Numbered from the stretch's first letter, positions 34,870 through 45,199 are shown. The stretch is 64,000 bases of DNA from Mesorhizobium sp. C432A (GCF_030323145.1 NZ_CP100470.1:2955001-3019000), one strand, 5' to 3'. Numbers and translations are program-made. Notes: generated by a model not told the origin, from the sequence alone.

Positions 34870-36270
34870 ATGGACGTATCACTTTCGCGAACCGCAGACG
34901 ACAACATCAAAACCGGCAAGAGCGGCTTGCTGCTTGTCTCGGACAATTATGACGCTTTCGCTGTGCGCGTGCTGGCGGCAAGGAGCGCTGAGGGCAGCCT
35001 CGACCTGATGTATTACCTTTGGCATGATGATCACACCGGCCGCTTGCTGCTTCGCGAGGTTTTTCGAGCTGCTGAGCGCGGTGTTCGGGTACGCATGCTC
35101 CTTGACGACGTCAATCCGCATAAAAATGATGCGGCATATCTGGCGCTGAACAACCATCCAAACATCGAATTGAAGTTGTTCAATCCGAGCGGTATCAGGC
35201 GCGGCCGGATCATGCGTGGTGTGGAAGTGCTGTTGCGGCTCTTTGCATTGACGCGACGGATGCACAACAAGGCTTGGATCGTCGACGACAAATTTGCCAT
35301 TGTCGGCGGTCGGAATGTTGGCGATGCCTATTTCGATGCGGCAGAAACCAATTTCCGGGACCTTGACCTGCTGCTCCTGGGGCCTGCGGTACGGCAAACC
35401 GCGGCGATATTCGATGCCTTCTGGGCTTGCAATGAAGCCAAGCCAATCAAAACCCTGGGATCAGTGGCTGAGCATGAGCATGCCAAATGGCTTGAAGGAA
35501 GCGATACCGGCCCCGATCCCAAATTCCTGAACGGCATCGGCAACCGGGGCTCGATCACAGAGTTTATTGCGGCCAGCAACGACGTTCATTGGGTGGATGG
35601 CGTGCGGGTCATTTCCGATCCGCCGGAGAAGGTTCGTGGTTGGAGACGTCGCAGCTGGCTTATGAAAGAGCTGCGTCCGATCATCCAATCCACGCGCGGG
35701 TGTCTGGAAATTGTGTCGCCCTATTTCATCCCCGGCAAAAGGGGCACAGCGATCTTGCTGGACCTTGTCGGCGCCGGTGTTGACGTTTCGGTTCTGACCA
35801 ATTCCTTGGCCGCCACGGACGTCGCCGCAGTCCATGGCGCTTACGCAAACTATCGCAAGCGGCTGCTGAGGAATGGCGTCAATATTTTCGAGCTTCAGCC
35901 GTTCAACCGGCGCTCCGCAATCTCGGTGTTTGGCTCGAAGGGCGCCAGTCTGCATACGAAAGCTTTCACCGTCGACGACAATATCGGCTTCGTCGGTTCC
36001 TTCAATTTCGATCCACGGTCAGTGTCCTTGAACTCGGAAATGGGCGTGCTGTTTGAGGATCCGAAATTGGTCGCCGAGCTGCGGCATCGATTCCAATCGG
36101 AAATATCTCCGGAAACAAGCTATCGGCTCGAACTGAAGCACAATGTTCTGCATTGGCATGGATGCGGCGAAGGCAAGATTCAGGACTATACGCATGAACC
36201 AGAAGCCGGATTTTTTCGCCGTATCCTGGCGGTCTTCGTCCGTCACCTCCCGATCGAATCTCAGCTCTAG
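34870..36270 (+). CDS. Phospholipase D / cardiolipin synthase-like protein
   Basis: 466 residues with two HKD motifs: HNKAWIVDD (about 127) and HTKAFTVDD (about 362), each followed by the Gly-Asn type segment (GGRNVGDAYFD; GSFNFDPRS). This duplicated pattern is that of bacterial PLD/cardiolipin synthases acting on phospholipids. No obvious membrane helix or signal, unlike classic Cls. ATG 34870 follows AAAGGTGG. Close to Rhizobiales PLD-like proteins; the substrate is unproven. Confidence 0.85.
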   Translation: MDVSLSRTADDNIKTGKSGLLLVSDNYDAFAVRVLAARSAEGSLDLMYYLWHDDHTGRLLLREVFRAAERGVRVRMLLDDVNPHKNDAAYLALNNHPNIELKLFNPSGIRRGRIMRGVEVLLRLFALTRRMHNKAWIVDDKFAIVGGRNVGDAYFDAAETNFRDLDLLLLGPAVRQTAAIFDAFWACNEAKPIKTLGSVAEHEHAKWLEGSDTGPDPKFLNGIGNRGSITEFIAASNDVHWVDGVRVISDPPEKVRGWRRRSWLMKELRPIIQSTRGCLEIVSPYFIPGKRGTAILLDLVGAGVDVSVLTNSLAATDVAAVHGAYANYRKRLLRNGVNIFELQPFNRRSAISVFGSKGASLHTKAFTVDDNIGFVGSFNFDPRSVSLNSEMGVLFEDPKLVAELRHRFQSEISPETSYRLELKHNVLHWHGCGEGKIQDYTHEPEAGFFRRILAVFVRHLPIESQL

Positions 36271-36361
36271 CATCCGACGATGGCCGAGGACCTCGGGATC
36301 TCAGCAAATTGCCCTGCCGGGGATCGCGTGAGCGAAACGTGAAACCCTGATCTACCACGGG

Positions 36362-36658
36362 TCAGCCAGACCGCATCACACCCGGTTCTTCGACAATCGC
36401 GTCGCCAATCCCATGCTGTCCGGCGTCCGGATCACTCGGCAACACGTCGGAAAAATTGACTGTGGCGACCAGGTATCCGGCTTCATCGTAGACCTTGATA
36501 GTCGATCCCGATTGCTTGGTTCCTGACCCAGGATCCCCCGCCACCGCTACGCGCGCCATCTCTATTGCTCTCGGACTGGCCATCTCCGCACTCGCTAGCT
36601 CTTCCTCGAGAGCGGTAGTCTGGCCGGATACTGTCGTCTCAAAGCGGAATTTTGGCAT
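36362..36658 (-). CDS. DUF6894 family protein, second copy
   Basis: 98 residues starting MPKFRFETTVSGQTTALEEE, with the DUF6894 core ending in STIKVYDEAGYLVATVNFSDVL. Function unknown. Perfect AGGAGG before ATG 36658. A variant EcfG-like site ends 23 nt upstream. Convergent with the PLD-like gene. Confidence 0.72.
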   Translation of the reverse strand: MPKFRFETTVSGQTTALEEELASAEMASPRAIEMARVAVAGDPGSGTKQSGSTIKVYDEAGYLVATVNFSDVLPSDPDAGQHGIGDAIVEEPGVMRSG

Positions 36659-36680
36659 GGGCAACCTCCTGTTCCTATGC

Positions 36681-36705
36681 AATTCCGGTGTCCGGGTTGC
36701 GTTCC
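36681..36705 (-). promoter_or_regulatory. Variant EcfG-type site (GGAAC-N17-ATT) for DUF6894 copy 2
   Basis: Correct spacing and position (23 nt upstream of ATG 36658), but ATT instead of GTT. Confidence 0.4.
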
Positions 36706-36731
36706 AAAGAAACAGAATTGGTGGGAAGCAG

Positions 36732-37724
36732 CTAAGATCGCCGCGATGGCCAGACCCGTGTCGCCACGAAGGTCAGCAAACCCGTGATCACAATCCAGGC
36801 CTGCACCTCGCGTTGGATAGTTGGCCCAGGGTTCGATGTCTGTCGCGACGGGCTCTCTGCCTCCACTATCGGTTGAAGGTCGGACCGACTGCCGAGACGG
36901 ACGGAATAGGCCCGCGTGAACTCGGCGCCGAGCAGGAATATCTCAGACGAATAGTAAACCCAAAGCAGCACGACCAGCAGTGCACCCGCCGCGCCATAGG
37001 AGGATGCGATCGCGCTGGTTCCGATATACCAGCCAATCAGCGACTTGCCGATGGTGAAGAGCAAAGCGGTCACTGCCGCGCCAATTGCGACATCGCGCCA
37101 AGCGAGCGACCGGTCCGGCAGGATCTTGAAGATCGCGGCAAACAGAGCGGAAATCAGCACGAATGATACAATGCCGTTTATCGACGCGAGAATGATGGTG
37201 CCGAACGGCAGATGGGCGTTGATGACAGCGCCAAGCGCGGAAATGGCGGCACTCGCCGCCAACGACACAAGCAGTAGAAATCCCAACGCTGCAACCAGAC
37301 CCAGGCTGGCCGCCCGCGCCCGCACCAATCGCGACACAGACATGGGTGGTGGGTCAATCTTCCAGATTGTGTTGAGCGAAAGCTGCATTTCGCCAAACAC
37401 CCCGGAGGCTGTCACGAAGAGGGTGACGATGCCCACCAAGGTGGCAAGAGTGCCGGCGGTTCTGTGAGAAGCGCTTTCGATGGTGCTGCGCAGAAGGTCG
37501 CCGGTTTGCGATCCCATCACGCCTGCGATTTCGGCCGACAGAGCGAGTTGAGCTGCTTCATGCCCAAAGACAAGTCCAGCAATCGCAACAACGATCAACA
37601 AGATCGGGGCCAGGGACGTAACGGCATAGAACGCCATCGCCGCACCGTGGCTGAGGGCATTGTCGTTGATGAATCCGAGGATGCTCTCCTTGCCAAGAAC
37701 CCAGGCTTCGCGTGCCACCCGCAT
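36732..37724 (-). CDS. YihY/virulence factor BrkB family membrane protein
   Basis: 330 residues with six predicted helices and the family motif GAAMAFYAVTSLAPILLIVVAIAG near the start, plus SYGAAGALLVVLLWVYYSSEIFLLGAEF in the last two helices. Role unknown; the former RNase BN label for this family is considered wrong. The polar tail ends with another short hydrophobic stretch. No exact EcfG-type site found upstream. Confidence 0.88.
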   Translation of the reverse strand: MRVAREAWVLGKESILGFINDNALSHGAAMAFYAVTSLAPILLIVVAIAGLVFGHEAAQLALSAEIAGVMGSQTGDLLRSTIESASHRTAGTLATLVGIVTLFVTASGVFGEMQLSLNTIWKIDPPPMSVSRLVRARAASLGLVAALGFLLLVSLAASAAISALGAVINAHLPFGTIILASINGIVSFVLISALFAAIFKILPDRSLAWRDVAIGAAVTALLFTIGKSLIGWYIGTSAIASSYGAAGALLVVLLWVYYSSEIFLLGAEFTRAYSVRLGSRSDLQPIVEAESPSRQTSNPGPTIQREVQAWIVITGLLTFVATRVWPSRRS

Positions 37725-37864
37725 GGGGAATTCCTTTTACCTCAACGAGCAACCTAGTGCTGTCGGCAACGAAAGCGAGACCTGCCGCCAGTGCGCGAGG
37801 CGCGATTGCCGAGACACGCCCGCTTGTCTCTGCACCAACGGCCAGAAATGTTCCATGCGGCGCC

Positions 37865-37889
37865 GGAACTCGCCGGGCTCGTAATGGTT
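37865..37889 (+). promoter_or_regulatory. EcfG-type promoter for the two small genes ahead of ligD
   Basis: GGAAC-N17-GTT on the plus strand, 29 nt before ATG 37918. Confidence 0.8.
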
Positions 37890-37917
37890 ATCGGTCATCC
37901 GATTGGAGTGATCAAAA

Positions 37918-38142
37918 ATGCCTGATAATGAAAACCGTCGCGAGACCGGCGCAACGAAGTACCCGGCTAGAACAGGTCCTGATCCTTCGGATGCGTTCTC
38001 TCAGGATGCGGCCGGCAACAAGAAACCCAAGAGTGGGGTCGGTCTGACGCGGCCAGTCAATGAGGTGGATGACAAGACGCACCAATCCGATGGCCAGAAC
38101 GCCCCGGCGAGGCCGGGCAGCGGAAACACGGTCAAGCCATGA
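37918..38142 (+). CDS. Small hydrophilic protein of unknown function (74 aa)
   Basis: Starts MPDNENRRETGATKYPARTG; Pro/Asp/Asn-rich, probably disordered, no membrane segment. GGAG about 11 nt upstream. Its stop overlaps the next ATG by 4 nt, which indicates a coupled gene pair. Stress control is inferred from the promoter. Confidence 0.65.
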   Translation: MPDNENRRETGATKYPARTGPDPSDAFSQDAAGNKKPKSGVGLTRPVNEVDDKTHQSDGQNAPARPGSGNTVKP

Positions 38143-38432
38143 ACGTTGCCAATCTTCAGCTTGAAGGGTTGATGATGGCGGTCGCGTCAATCAACAACCT
38201 GCTCGTTCACAAAGGTCTGCTGTCAATTGACGAGATCGATACCGCCCTGCGAAAGGCAGAGGCGTCCATGACAGGTGACGAGCGGACCTACGAAGACATG
38301 TCACCGGCCAACCGTGACGCGATCTGCTTCCCGATCAGGCTTCTGCAGATCGCAAACAACGCGCAAGGCGAACTGGACATCCCACCATTTTCAGAGCTTG
38401 CAAAAATGGTTGGGCAAACCAAGGAACCTTAA
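38139..38432 (+). CDS. Small helical protein of unknown function (97 aa)
   Basis: Starts MNVANLQLEGLMMAVASINN; mostly helical, with LLSIDEIDTALRKAEASM. ATGA overlap with the upstream gene. Family not recognised, though similar proteins are common in rhizobia. LigD follows after 165 nt and may share the transcript, since no separate EcfG-type site was found for ligD. Confidence 0.65.
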   Translation: MNVANLQLEGLMMAVASINNLLVHKGLLSIDEIDTALRKAEASMTGDERTYEDMSPANRDAICFPIRLLQIANNAQGELDIPPFSELAKMVGQTKEP

Positions 38433-38597
38433 CGTCAGCGGTGACGACATGACGTGTAATCTCCGTGAAGGCCTACATTTGACGGCGATGCCACTCTGAA
38501 GCGGAAAAGCAGCATCGGCGCCGTCTCGGCCATGAACCGAACCAAATCTCACCCACTGCGTTGAGTCCGGCGTTGCGTCATTAGTCGGGGCACTTCC

Positions 38598-41240
38598 ATG
38601 AAAACGGGCGAGCTTTCAACCTACCGGGCCAAAAGGGACTTCGCGAAGACGAAAGAGCCCAGCGGCGAAAGCTCGATTGCGGGTTCGAATCGACTTCGGT
38701 TTGTCATCCAAAAACACGCGGCCACGCGGCTGCACTATGATCTTCGCCTCGAGCTTGGCGGGGTCTTCAAATCATGGGCTGTGACCAAAGGTCCATCACT
38801 GGATCCTCACGACAAACGACTTGCCGTGGAGGTTGAGGACCACCCGCTGGAGTACGGCGACTTCGAAGGCACAATTCCCAAAGGACAATATGGTGGCGGC
38901 ACGGTGCAGTTGTGGGATCGCGGATATTGGGAACCGGAAGGCGCCATGTCTCCCGAAAAGGCGTTGGAAAAAGGCGACCTGAAATTCACGCTGCAGGGCA
39001 AGCGCCTGCATGGAAGCTTCGTCCTCGTGCGCATGAAGCATGACCGCAATGGCGGGAAGCGGACCAACTGGCTGCTGATCAAACACCGCGACAAATACGC
39101 GACAGAGGGCAATGGCGATGCGGTGCTGGCTCAGGATCGATCCGTCGCCTCGGGTCGGAGCATGGAGAGGATTGCAGCGGGGAAGGGGGCAGGTCCGAAG
39201 CCGTTCATGATGAAAGGTTCATCGTTGGCCGATGCGGATGCCGTTTGGGACAGCAAGCGCGGCCATGCCGACAAGCGCGCCGCCAGGTCGGCAAAGCCTG
39301 CTCCGCGGCCGAAGCGAGCCGCTGGTGCCTCAGCGGCGAAGATGCCCGACTTCATCCCACCACAGCTTTGCGCAACGCTTTCCCGGCCGCCGGCCGGGAC
39401 GAACTGGGTTCACGAAATCAAGTTTGACGGTTATCGCGTCCAGTTGCGCGTGGAAGACAAGGACATCGCCCTTAAGACCCGCAAGGGTCTTGACTGGACG
39501 GAGAAATTTGGCGCCATCGCAAAGGAGGCCGCCAGCCTCCCCAACGTCATCATCGACGGCGAAATCGTAGCGCTTGGCGAGAACGGCGCGCCCGATTTTG
39601 CCGCACTGCAGGCGGCGCTGTCGGAGCGCCGGACGAAGGACCTGATCTACTTTGCTTTTGACCTGCTCTTCGCAAATGGCGTCGATCTGCGAAAGATGCC
39701 TCTCTCACAACGGAAGGAACGTCTGAGCGAGATGCTCGGCGAAGTCGATCGCGGCGCGCAAAATCTCATCCGCTATGTCGAGCACTTCAGCAATGGCGGC
39801 GACGCGGTGCTGCGTTCTGCCTGTCGCCTGTCGCTTGAGGGGATTGTCTCCAAAAAGGCCGATGCAACCTATGTTTCGGGGAGGACCGACACCTGGGCCA
39901 AATCGAAATGCCGCGCCGGGCATGAGGTGGTCATCGGCGGCTGGTCGACGACCAACGGCAAATTCCGGTCATTGCTCGTCGGCGTCAATCGCGGTGAACA
40001 TTTCGCCTATATCGGCCGTGTGGGGACCGGATTCAGCGAGGCAAAGGTCAAGCAGCTGATGCCCAGGCTGCAGGAGATGAAAGCCGCGACGTCGCCGTTT
40101 ACCGGCGACGGCGCACCGAAAAGGAATTCAACCGTCTTCTGGACGAAGCCGGAATTGGTCGCGGAAATCGAGTTCGCCGGCTGGACCGGGGGTGGCAATA
40201 TCCGGCAGGCCGCCTTCAAAGGCCTGCGTGAAGACAAGCCCGCAAAAGACGTCGAGGCCGAGCGTCCAGCCGATCCTCAAGAGACGCCGATTGCCGACCC
40301 TGCCAAGGTGACTGGCAAGACAGGAAAAAGCCCGGTTGTCATGGGCGTCATCATTTCCAAGCCGGACAAGCCGCTTTGGCCGAATGCCGGCGACGGTCAG
40401 CCCGTCGACAAGCTCGATCTTGCAGAATATTTCGAGACCGTTGGCCCCTGGATGATCAGACATATCAAAGGTCGTCCCTGTTCACTCGTGCGCGCGCCGG
40501 ATGGCTACGCTGGCGAGCAGTTTTTCCAGCGCCACGCAATGCCAGGCACATCCAATCTGCTGGAACTGGTGAAAGTCTTCGGCGATCACAAACCGTATCT
40601 GCAAATCGACCGCGTCGAGGGTCTGGCCGCGATCGCCCAGATAGGCGGCCTTGAGCTTCACCCCTGGAATTGCCAGCCGGGTCATCCCGAAATGCCTGGC
40701 CGACTTGTCTTCGACCTTGACCCTGGTCCGGAAGTCCCTTTTGCGAAGGTGGTCGCGGCTGCCAAGGAAATGCGCGATCGTCTCGAAGATCTGGGCTTGG
40801 TGAGCTTCTGCAAAACCACGGGCGGCAAAGGCTTGCATGTCGTGACGCCATTGGCGGCCCAACGCAGCAAGACGACATGGGCCGAGGCCAAGGCCTTCGC
40901 AAAGGCCGTCTGCATCCAGATGGCGGCAGACAGCCCGGATCTCTACCTCGTCAACATGGCCAAGAAGCTGCGGACATCCCGGATTTTTCTCGACTATCTC
41001 AGGAATGATCGCATGGCGACAGCCGTCGCCCCTCTCTCCCCTCGCGCCAGGGAAGGCGCGACTGTATCCATGCCGCTGACCTGGAGTCAGGTGAAGGCGG
41101 ATCTCGATCCGAAAAAATACACCGTTCGCACGGTCCCGGGCCACCTGAAAAAGACCGTCGCCTGGGCTGACTACGACGATGGCGAACGGTCGATCAGCAG
41201 TGCCATCAAACGGATCGGTTCAGCCAAGCTCGCCGCATGA
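38598..41240 (+). CDS. ligD: Multidomain ATP-dependent DNA ligase D
   Basis: 880 residues in the order 3'-phosphoesterase (about 30-180: [13 protein letters not shown]...[11 protein letters not shown]), ATP-dependent ligase (adenylation Lys275 in [11 protein letters not shown]-fold to about 555) and archaeo-eukaryotic primase-type polymerase (about 600-870: [12 protein letters not shown] with the metal Asp pair, GGKGLHVV). This order is usual in rhizobia. With Ku it performs non-homologous end joining, including fill-in and 3'-end clean-up. The end overlaps the convergent hydrolase by 21 bp. A ligase-only homologue is at 59592 and Ku at 61293. Confidence 0.95.
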   Translation: MKTGELSTYRAKRDFAKTKEPSGESSIAGSNRLRFVIQKHAATRLHYDLRLELGGVFKSWAVTKGPSLDPHDKRLAVEVEDHPLEYGDFEGTIPKGQYGGGTVQLWDRGYWEPEGAMSPEKALEKGDLKFTLQGKRLHGSFVLVRMKHDRNGGKRTNWLLIKHRDKYATEGNGDAVLAQDRSVASGRSMERIAAGKGAGPKPFMMKGSSLADADAVWDSKRGHADKRAARSAKPAPRPKRAAGASAAKMPDFIPPQLCATLSRPPAGTNWVHEIKFDGYRVQLRVEDKDIALKTRKGLDWTEKFGAIAKEAASLPNVIIDGEIVALGENGAPDFAALQAALSERRTKDLIYFAFDLLFANGVDLRKMPLSQRKERLSEMLGEVDRGAQNLIRYVEHFSNGGDAVLRSACRLSLEGIVSKKADATYVSGRTDTWAKSKCRAGHEVVIGGWSTTNGKFRSLLVGVNRGEHFAYIGRVGTGFSEAKVKQLMPRLQEMKAATSPFTGDGAPKRNSTVFWTKPELVAEIEFAGWTGGGNIRQAAFKGLREDKPAKDVEAERPADPQETPIADPAKVTGKTGKSPVVMGVIISKPDKPLWPNAGDGQPVDKLDLAEYFETVGPWMIRHIKGRPCSLVRAPDGYAGEQFFQRHAMPGTSNLLELVKVFGDHKPYLQIDRVEGLAAIAQIGGLELHPWNCQPGHPEMPGRLVFDLDPGPEVPFAKVVAAAKEMRDRLEDLGLVSFCKTTGGKGLHVVTPLAAQRSKTTWAEAKAFAKAVCIQMAADSPDLYLVNMAKKLRTSRIFLDYLRNDRMATAVAPLSPRAREGATVSMPLTWSQVKADLDPKKYTVRTVPGHLKKTVAWADYDDGERSISSAIKRIGSAKLAA

Positions 41241-42104
41241 CGACGTCGGTTCGCGCAAGAACGCCATGACGGCTGCGGCTACCGCCTCGGCTGCTTCTTC
41301 GGCCATATGATGTCCGCTTTCGATCGGTTGGCCCTTCAGTTCGGTGGTCCAGGGTCGCCAAACATCGAGCACGTTGCCGTAGAGTGCCTCAAGGTCATCG
41401 CGGGCGGACCAGAGCGCCAAGGTCGGGCACGCGACCCGGCGACCAGCTTTCCTGTCGTCGGTATCGTGCAATTGATCGATGGCCAGACCTGCCCGATAGT
41501 CTTCAAGCATGCCGTGAACAACATTCGGATCGTGGATTGCGTCCTTGTAGTCGACATAGGCCTCAGCCCCCATGGACTCGGCTGAGCCGCCATACCACGC
41601 GTCAGGATCGGCCATGATTGCGCGTTCGGGCTTGTCCGGCTGTGCAAAAAAGAACCAGTGCCACCAGAGCTTCGCAAAGCGGGCGTCGCAGCGTTCGAGG
41701 GCTTCCAGGATAGGGACGCTGTCCATGACGATCAGATGGCTGATCGCCGACGGGTGATCCATGGCTGTTCGGAACGCTGTGTAGCTGCCGCGGTCATGGC
41801 CTGCGATCGCAAACCGGCGAAAGCCGAGATGTCCCATGAGAGCAATGCAGTCCCTGGCCTTGGCACGCTTGGAGGATCCAGCATGGTCCACGGCGTCCGC
41901 CGGTACCGAGGACTGGCCAAAGCCCCTCAGATCGGGGCAGACAACTGTGTGGTCGGCGGCGAGAAGTGGGGCTACCCGGTGCCAGGTAACGTGCGTCCGA
42001 GGATGGCCATCCAGCAAAAGAAGCGGCGGGCCTGAACCTCCATACCTGACTCGCAGTGAGGACTCGGGCAGATCCACGGTCTCTAGCTTGAATCCTTCAA
42101 ACAT
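41220..42104 (-). CDS. Alpha/beta hydrolase, fluoroacetate/haloacetate dehalogenase-like
   Basis: 294 residues. Instead of the usual Ser nucleophile it has Asp104 in [10 protein letters not shown], with Arg105 next to it, and a C-terminal SGHHMAEE base His: the haloacetate dehalogenase pattern. [10 protein letters not shown] near residue 32 forms the oxyanion region. Haloalkanoate or epoxide hydrolysis is therefore possible but unproven. No EcfG-like site upstream. Confidence 0.82.
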   Translation of the reverse strand: MFEGFKLETVDLPESSLRVRYGGSGPPLLLLDGHPRTHVTWHRVAPLLAADHTVVCPDLRGFGQSSVPADAVDHAGSSKRAKARDCIALMGHLGFRRFAIAGHDRGSYTAFRTAMDHPSAISHLIVMDSVPILEALERCDARFAKLWWHWFFFAQPDKPERAIMADPDAWYGGSAESMGAEAYVDYKDAIHDPNVVHGMLEDYRAGLAIDQLHDTDDRKAGRRVACPTLALWSARDDLEALYGNVLDVWRPWTTELKGQPIESGHHMAEEAAEAVAAAVMAFLREPTSSCGELG

Positions 42105-42286
42105 CCGCTTCTTTGTCGTCAGACTGTGAAAACAAGTCCCGCATGTCCATCTTCAACCCACGCCGGTGAAATTGGTTTCGGGCATTTGTCCGTTTGGAGA
42201 TCTCTCTCATTCCAATGGTTCGGCCGCCGTTCCGCCAGCCCTGGCGCTGGCTTGCAGGTACGACGCCCGAGATCCAGCCTCCTGCC

Positions 42287-42757
42287 TCACCGGTCTCTGG
42301 GATTGCCCAGGGCGGGGTCGCGCGCCCGGGTGTAGCCCTCGACGCGAGGCAAACCGTCATCCATCCTGATAAACGGCAGCCGCATTTCCCAATAGGCCTG
42401 GGCTTGGGGATGGTACTTCTCGGGCGCGTCCATGAATCCGATCGAGATGTAGAACTCATTTGGCAAGCCTTCATCGGTGTACCCAATCGAGGTGCCACAT
42501 TCCGAACAGAAGGAGCGCACGACGCCCCTGGTTTTCGAAAATGTTTTTGGTTTGGAGCCGAGCCAATCGACCTGATCTGGACGATAGCCAATCCAGATCG
42601 TCAGTGGGCTGCCGATCGCTCGTCGGCAGTCATCGTCGTGGTCGAAACAAATCCAAAAGGGATCGCCACTGAATTCAGCTGTGATGGCTCCGCAAAAGCA
42701 ATGCCCTTGATCAATCCGGGCCGGTTTTCTGACCGTCGTTCGGGGTTTGTCGTCCAT
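42287..42757 (-). CDS. GFA family (CENP-V/GFA domain) zinc protein
   Basis: 156 residues. Zinc ligands of the GFA fold: Cys20 and Cys22 (HCFCGAI), Cys37 region, and Cys84/Cys87 (FCSECGTSIGY). Often called glutathione-dependent formaldehyde-activating, but the activity is doubtful for the family. ATG 42757 has GGAAG upstream and lies 29 nt from an exact EcfG-type site. The 180 nt after its stop contain no gene. Confidence 0.85.
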   Translation of the reverse strand: MDDKPRTTVRKPARIDQGHCFCGAITAEFSGDPFWICFDHDDDCRRAIGSPLTIWIGYRPDQVDWLGSKPKTFSKTRGVVRSFCSECGTSIGYTDEGLPNEFYISIGFMDAPEKYHPQAQAYWEMRLPFIRMDDGLPRVEGYTRARDPALGNPRDR

Positions 42758-42785
42758 GGTAATCTTCCGGCCAGCGTGGTGGCGT

Positions 42786-42810
42786 AACGCCGCGGACGGC
42801 AAGCAGTTCC
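42786..42810 (-). promoter_or_regulatory. EcfG-type promoter for the GFA gene
   Basis: GGAAC-N17-GTT on the minus strand, 29 nt upstream of ATG 42757. Confidence 0.8.
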
Positions 42811-42949
42811 TTTGGACGTCACAGAGCCGCAGATGCGCGCAACCGGCGGGCTGCTGGTCAATATCATTTGAGGCAGATCAGGCCTTAATTTGTTGGGAAC
42901 ATTTTTTCAGGTCCGCACTTTGTTCGCCGTCTGACCAAAGGAGGCGACC

Positions 42950-43174
42950 TTGAAAACACGACGCGTCGACAGGGAAAAGATCGAGAGGGCGGATCGAGAA
43001 GCCAAGTTGCTGTTGGAAGCGGAGCGGCATGCCAGGGAAGCCAAGACGGCGCGGCTTAGAGAACAGCGACAGTTGTTGGAGGCATCGATAACGCAGACCC
43101 CGCCCGCGCCCGTAGCCGCAAAGCAGCCGCCCCGCCAACGAAAGCCGACGCGCAAGGTAATCGAGGTGGACTGA
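42950..43174 (+). CDS. Small charged coiled-coil protein (74 aa), paralogue of 45367
   Basis: TTG start with a perfect AAAGGAGG at 42937. The protein is one long charged helix (EAERHAREAKTARLREQRQ) followed by a Pro/Lys-rich tail. The 75-aa protein at 45367 shares the segment EAER.ARE.KTARLR, so the two are paralogues flanking otsA. Function unknown. Confidence 0.65.
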   Translation: MKTRRVDREKIERADREAKLLLEAERHAREAKTARLREQRQLLEASITQTPPAPVAAKQPPRQRKPTRKVIEVD

Positions 43175-43241
43175 CGGTTTGGTCACTTGGGGCTTTTGCC
43201 AAGGTGGGGAGTTGATATGACAGGGCAGGGGATCCGGCAGC

Positions 43242-43405
43242 ATGAATACCAAAGCGGTAAGTCCGGCCGTCGCCAAAGCGGCTGCTCGGCGTGCTGGATC
43301 GGGGTCTCATCACCGGTGTGTCCGACGACGATCCTGCGAGAGCCGCTGAAAAAGGCGCCCGAGCGGGCCGAGAACCAGCGAATCCGGCTGGACACTTACG
43401 TCGGG
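43242..43405 (+). pseudogene. Remnant of an Nramp-family transporter gene
   Basis: Three pieces in different frames match rhizobial Nramp transporters: the start MNTKAVSPAVAK (from ATG 43242), then after a frameshift RLLGVLDRGLITGVSDDDP, then after loss of about 200 codons ILREPLKKAPERAENQRIRL followed by DTYVG. The last codon runs into the EcfG-type promoter of otsA. Deletion plus frameshift make it non-functional. It is not the source of the intact Nramp-like gene at 54031, which is a different subgroup. Confidence 0.65.
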
Positions 43406-43428
43406 AACAATCGCACGCGCGGACCGTT
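43404..43428 (+). promoter_or_regulatory. EcfG-type promoter for otsA
   Basis: GGAAC-N17-GTT, 27 nt before the TTG at 43455, directly at the end of the Nramp remnant. Confidence 0.8.
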
Positions 43429-43454
43429 CCCCAAGCGATCTTCACGCTCAGGAT

Positions 43455-44954
43455 TTGCTCTTGTTGCAGCGACCGGATGAAATTTTCAACGAGGCCTCGC
43501 AAACGGTTGGTGATCCCCTTGAGCGCGACGCCTTAGGTGGGGAGGCTGAGCTAACTGGCGATCGCGCCATCCCGCGTCGTCTGGTTGTCGTCTCGAACAG
43601 GCTGGGGAACATTCGCGATCTGTCGCAAGCCGGCGGACTTGCTGTAGGCATCGGGGATGCGTTGGCCGAGCGTGGAGGCCTGTGGCTAGGAGCAAGCGCC
43701 GAGTATCAGGACTACGCCGCGAGCGACGAACCGCTGATCCGCTTGGAACGGGTGGGAAAGATCGAGACGGCTGCGCTTACCCTGCCCTATGAGGAGTATT
43801 CGCTCTATTACAATGGCTATGCCAACAGCACGCTGTGGCCGCTTTTTCATTACCGACTCGACCTGGTGAACCACCGGGCAGAGTTTCTACACGCCTACCG
43901 GCAGATCAATGCGCGGTTCGCGAAGGCGCTCGCAGGACTGCTGTCGGGCAACGACGACCTGGTGTGGGTTCACGACTACCACCTTATCCCCTTGGCCGCC
44001 CAGTTGCGGCGGCTGGGAGTCCGGAATCGGATCGGGTTTTTTCTTCACATACCGTTCCCGCCGCCCGACCTGTTTGTAGCCACGCCCGACCATGAAGAAC
44101 TCATCGATGATCTGCTTCAATATGACGTCGTGGGGTTCCAGACCGAAACGGACGTGGGGAATTTCCGGCGCTCAGTGCAGGCGGCCAACTCCACTACTTT
44201 TGATATCAATGGTTCGGCTGAGATGAACGGCCGCACGGTGTTATCGAGGTGTTTTCCGATAGGCATCGACGTCGATTCAATCGCACGCATGGCCAATGAG
44301 GCGGCGGAGGATGTGCAGATCGATTCCATGCGCCGCCAGATTCTGGGCCTCAAGCAAATCATCGGCGTCGATCGGCTGGACTACTCCAAGGGTCTCCCCG
44401 GCCGCATGCAGGCTTTCGCGCGTCTTTTGGAAAGGCATCCGGAACACGAGCGGGCGGCAACCTATTTGCAGATTGCGTCGCCGACGCGCGAGGAGGTCAG
44501 CGCCTATGCCGACATCCGGGCCCAGCTTGAAGCAACCGCCGGCGCGGTCAACGGAAGATACGCGGATTTGGCTTGGACCCCGATCCGCTACATCCACCGT
44601 GCCGTATCACGCTCTCGGCTTGCTGGCCTGTTGCGCGCTAGCCAGGTCGGATTGGTCACGCCCCTGCGTGACGGAATGAACCTCGTCGCCAAGGAATACA
44701 TAGCCGCGCAGGACGAAGCCGACCCCGGAGTGCTGATTTTGTCGCGTTTTGCAGGTGCGGCTGAAGAACTTGCCGAATCCTTGATCGTGAACCCGTATGC
44801 GGTCGACGAGGTTGCCGATGCGATCGCAAAAGCGCTCGCGATGCCGCTTGAGGAAAGAATTGCAAGGCATAGTGCACTGCTCAAGCGCATCAGGCGCAAT
44901 GACGCAGCAGAATGGCGGCGGTCATTTCTCGCCACGCTCGCGGGCGAGAACTAG
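43455..44954 (+). CDS. otsA: Trehalose-6-phosphate synthase
   Basis: About 499 residues, GT20 family: joins UDP-glucose and glucose-6-phosphate to trehalose-6-phosphate for osmotic and desiccation protection. Motifs: RLVVVSNRLGNIRDL with QAGGLAVGI, WVHDYHLIPLA, FFLHIPFPPPDLF, GVDRLDYSKGLPGRMQAF and TPLRDGMNLVAKEY. The start is uncertain: TTG 43455 or a nearby TTG, because the conserved part begins at residue 42 and no ATG precedes it in frame. No phosphatase (otsB) is adjacent. OtsA is a known GSR target in several rhizobia. Confidence 0.92.
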   Translation: MLLLQRPDEIFNEASQTVGDPLERDALGGEAELTGDRAIPRRLVVVSNRLGNIRDLSQAGGLAVGIGDALAERGGLWLGASAEYQDYAASDEPLIRLERVGKIETAALTLPYEEYSLYYNGYANSTLWPLFHYRLDLVNHRAEFLHAYRQINARFAKALAGLLSGNDDLVWVHDYHLIPLAAQLRRLGVRNRIGFFLHIPFPPPDLFVATPDHEELIDDLLQYDVVGFQTETDVGNFRRSVQAANSTTFDINGSAEMNGRTVLSRCFPIGIDVDSIARMANEAAEDVQIDSMRRQILGLKQIIGVDRLDYSKGLPGRMQAFARLLERHPEHERAATYLQIASPTREEVSAYADIRAQLEATAGAVNGRYADLAWTPIRYIHRAVSRSRLAGLLRASQVGLVTPLRDGMNLVAKEYIAAQDEADPGVLILSRFAGAAEELAESLIVNPYAVDEVADAIAKALAMPLEERIARHSALLKRIRRNDAAEWRRSFLATLAGEN

Positions 44955-45151
44955 CGCCTGGCATCGATGCCTGAATCCGTCCGTGTGTCACGCGTCCCAC
45001 ACGGTCATAGCCCGGCAATAACCCGGCTGGCCTAGCAGTTCGAAAGGCCTTGAAGCTGATCATGTACCTTGTCAGCCCGCATCAGAAACTTTTCGCTCGT
45101 TGCCGGAAGCGCGATAGCCCGCCTCAATCGGTGGACTATCGAAGGTTCCAC

Positions 45152-45176
45152 GGAACACACCGCCGGTCCGGTCGTT
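45152..45176 (+). promoter_or_regulatory. EcfG-type promoter for the DUF3606-like pair
   Basis: GGAAC-N17-GTT on the plus strand, 24 nt before ATG 45200. The rest of 44955-45199 holds no gene. Confidence 0.8.
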
Positions 45177-45199
45177 TGGGCTCTGATAGGAGATCTGCG

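Noticed and set aside
42909..42932. GGAAC followed by GTT before the TTG-start gene at 42950
   Set aside because: Spacer is 21 nt, outside the EcfG range.
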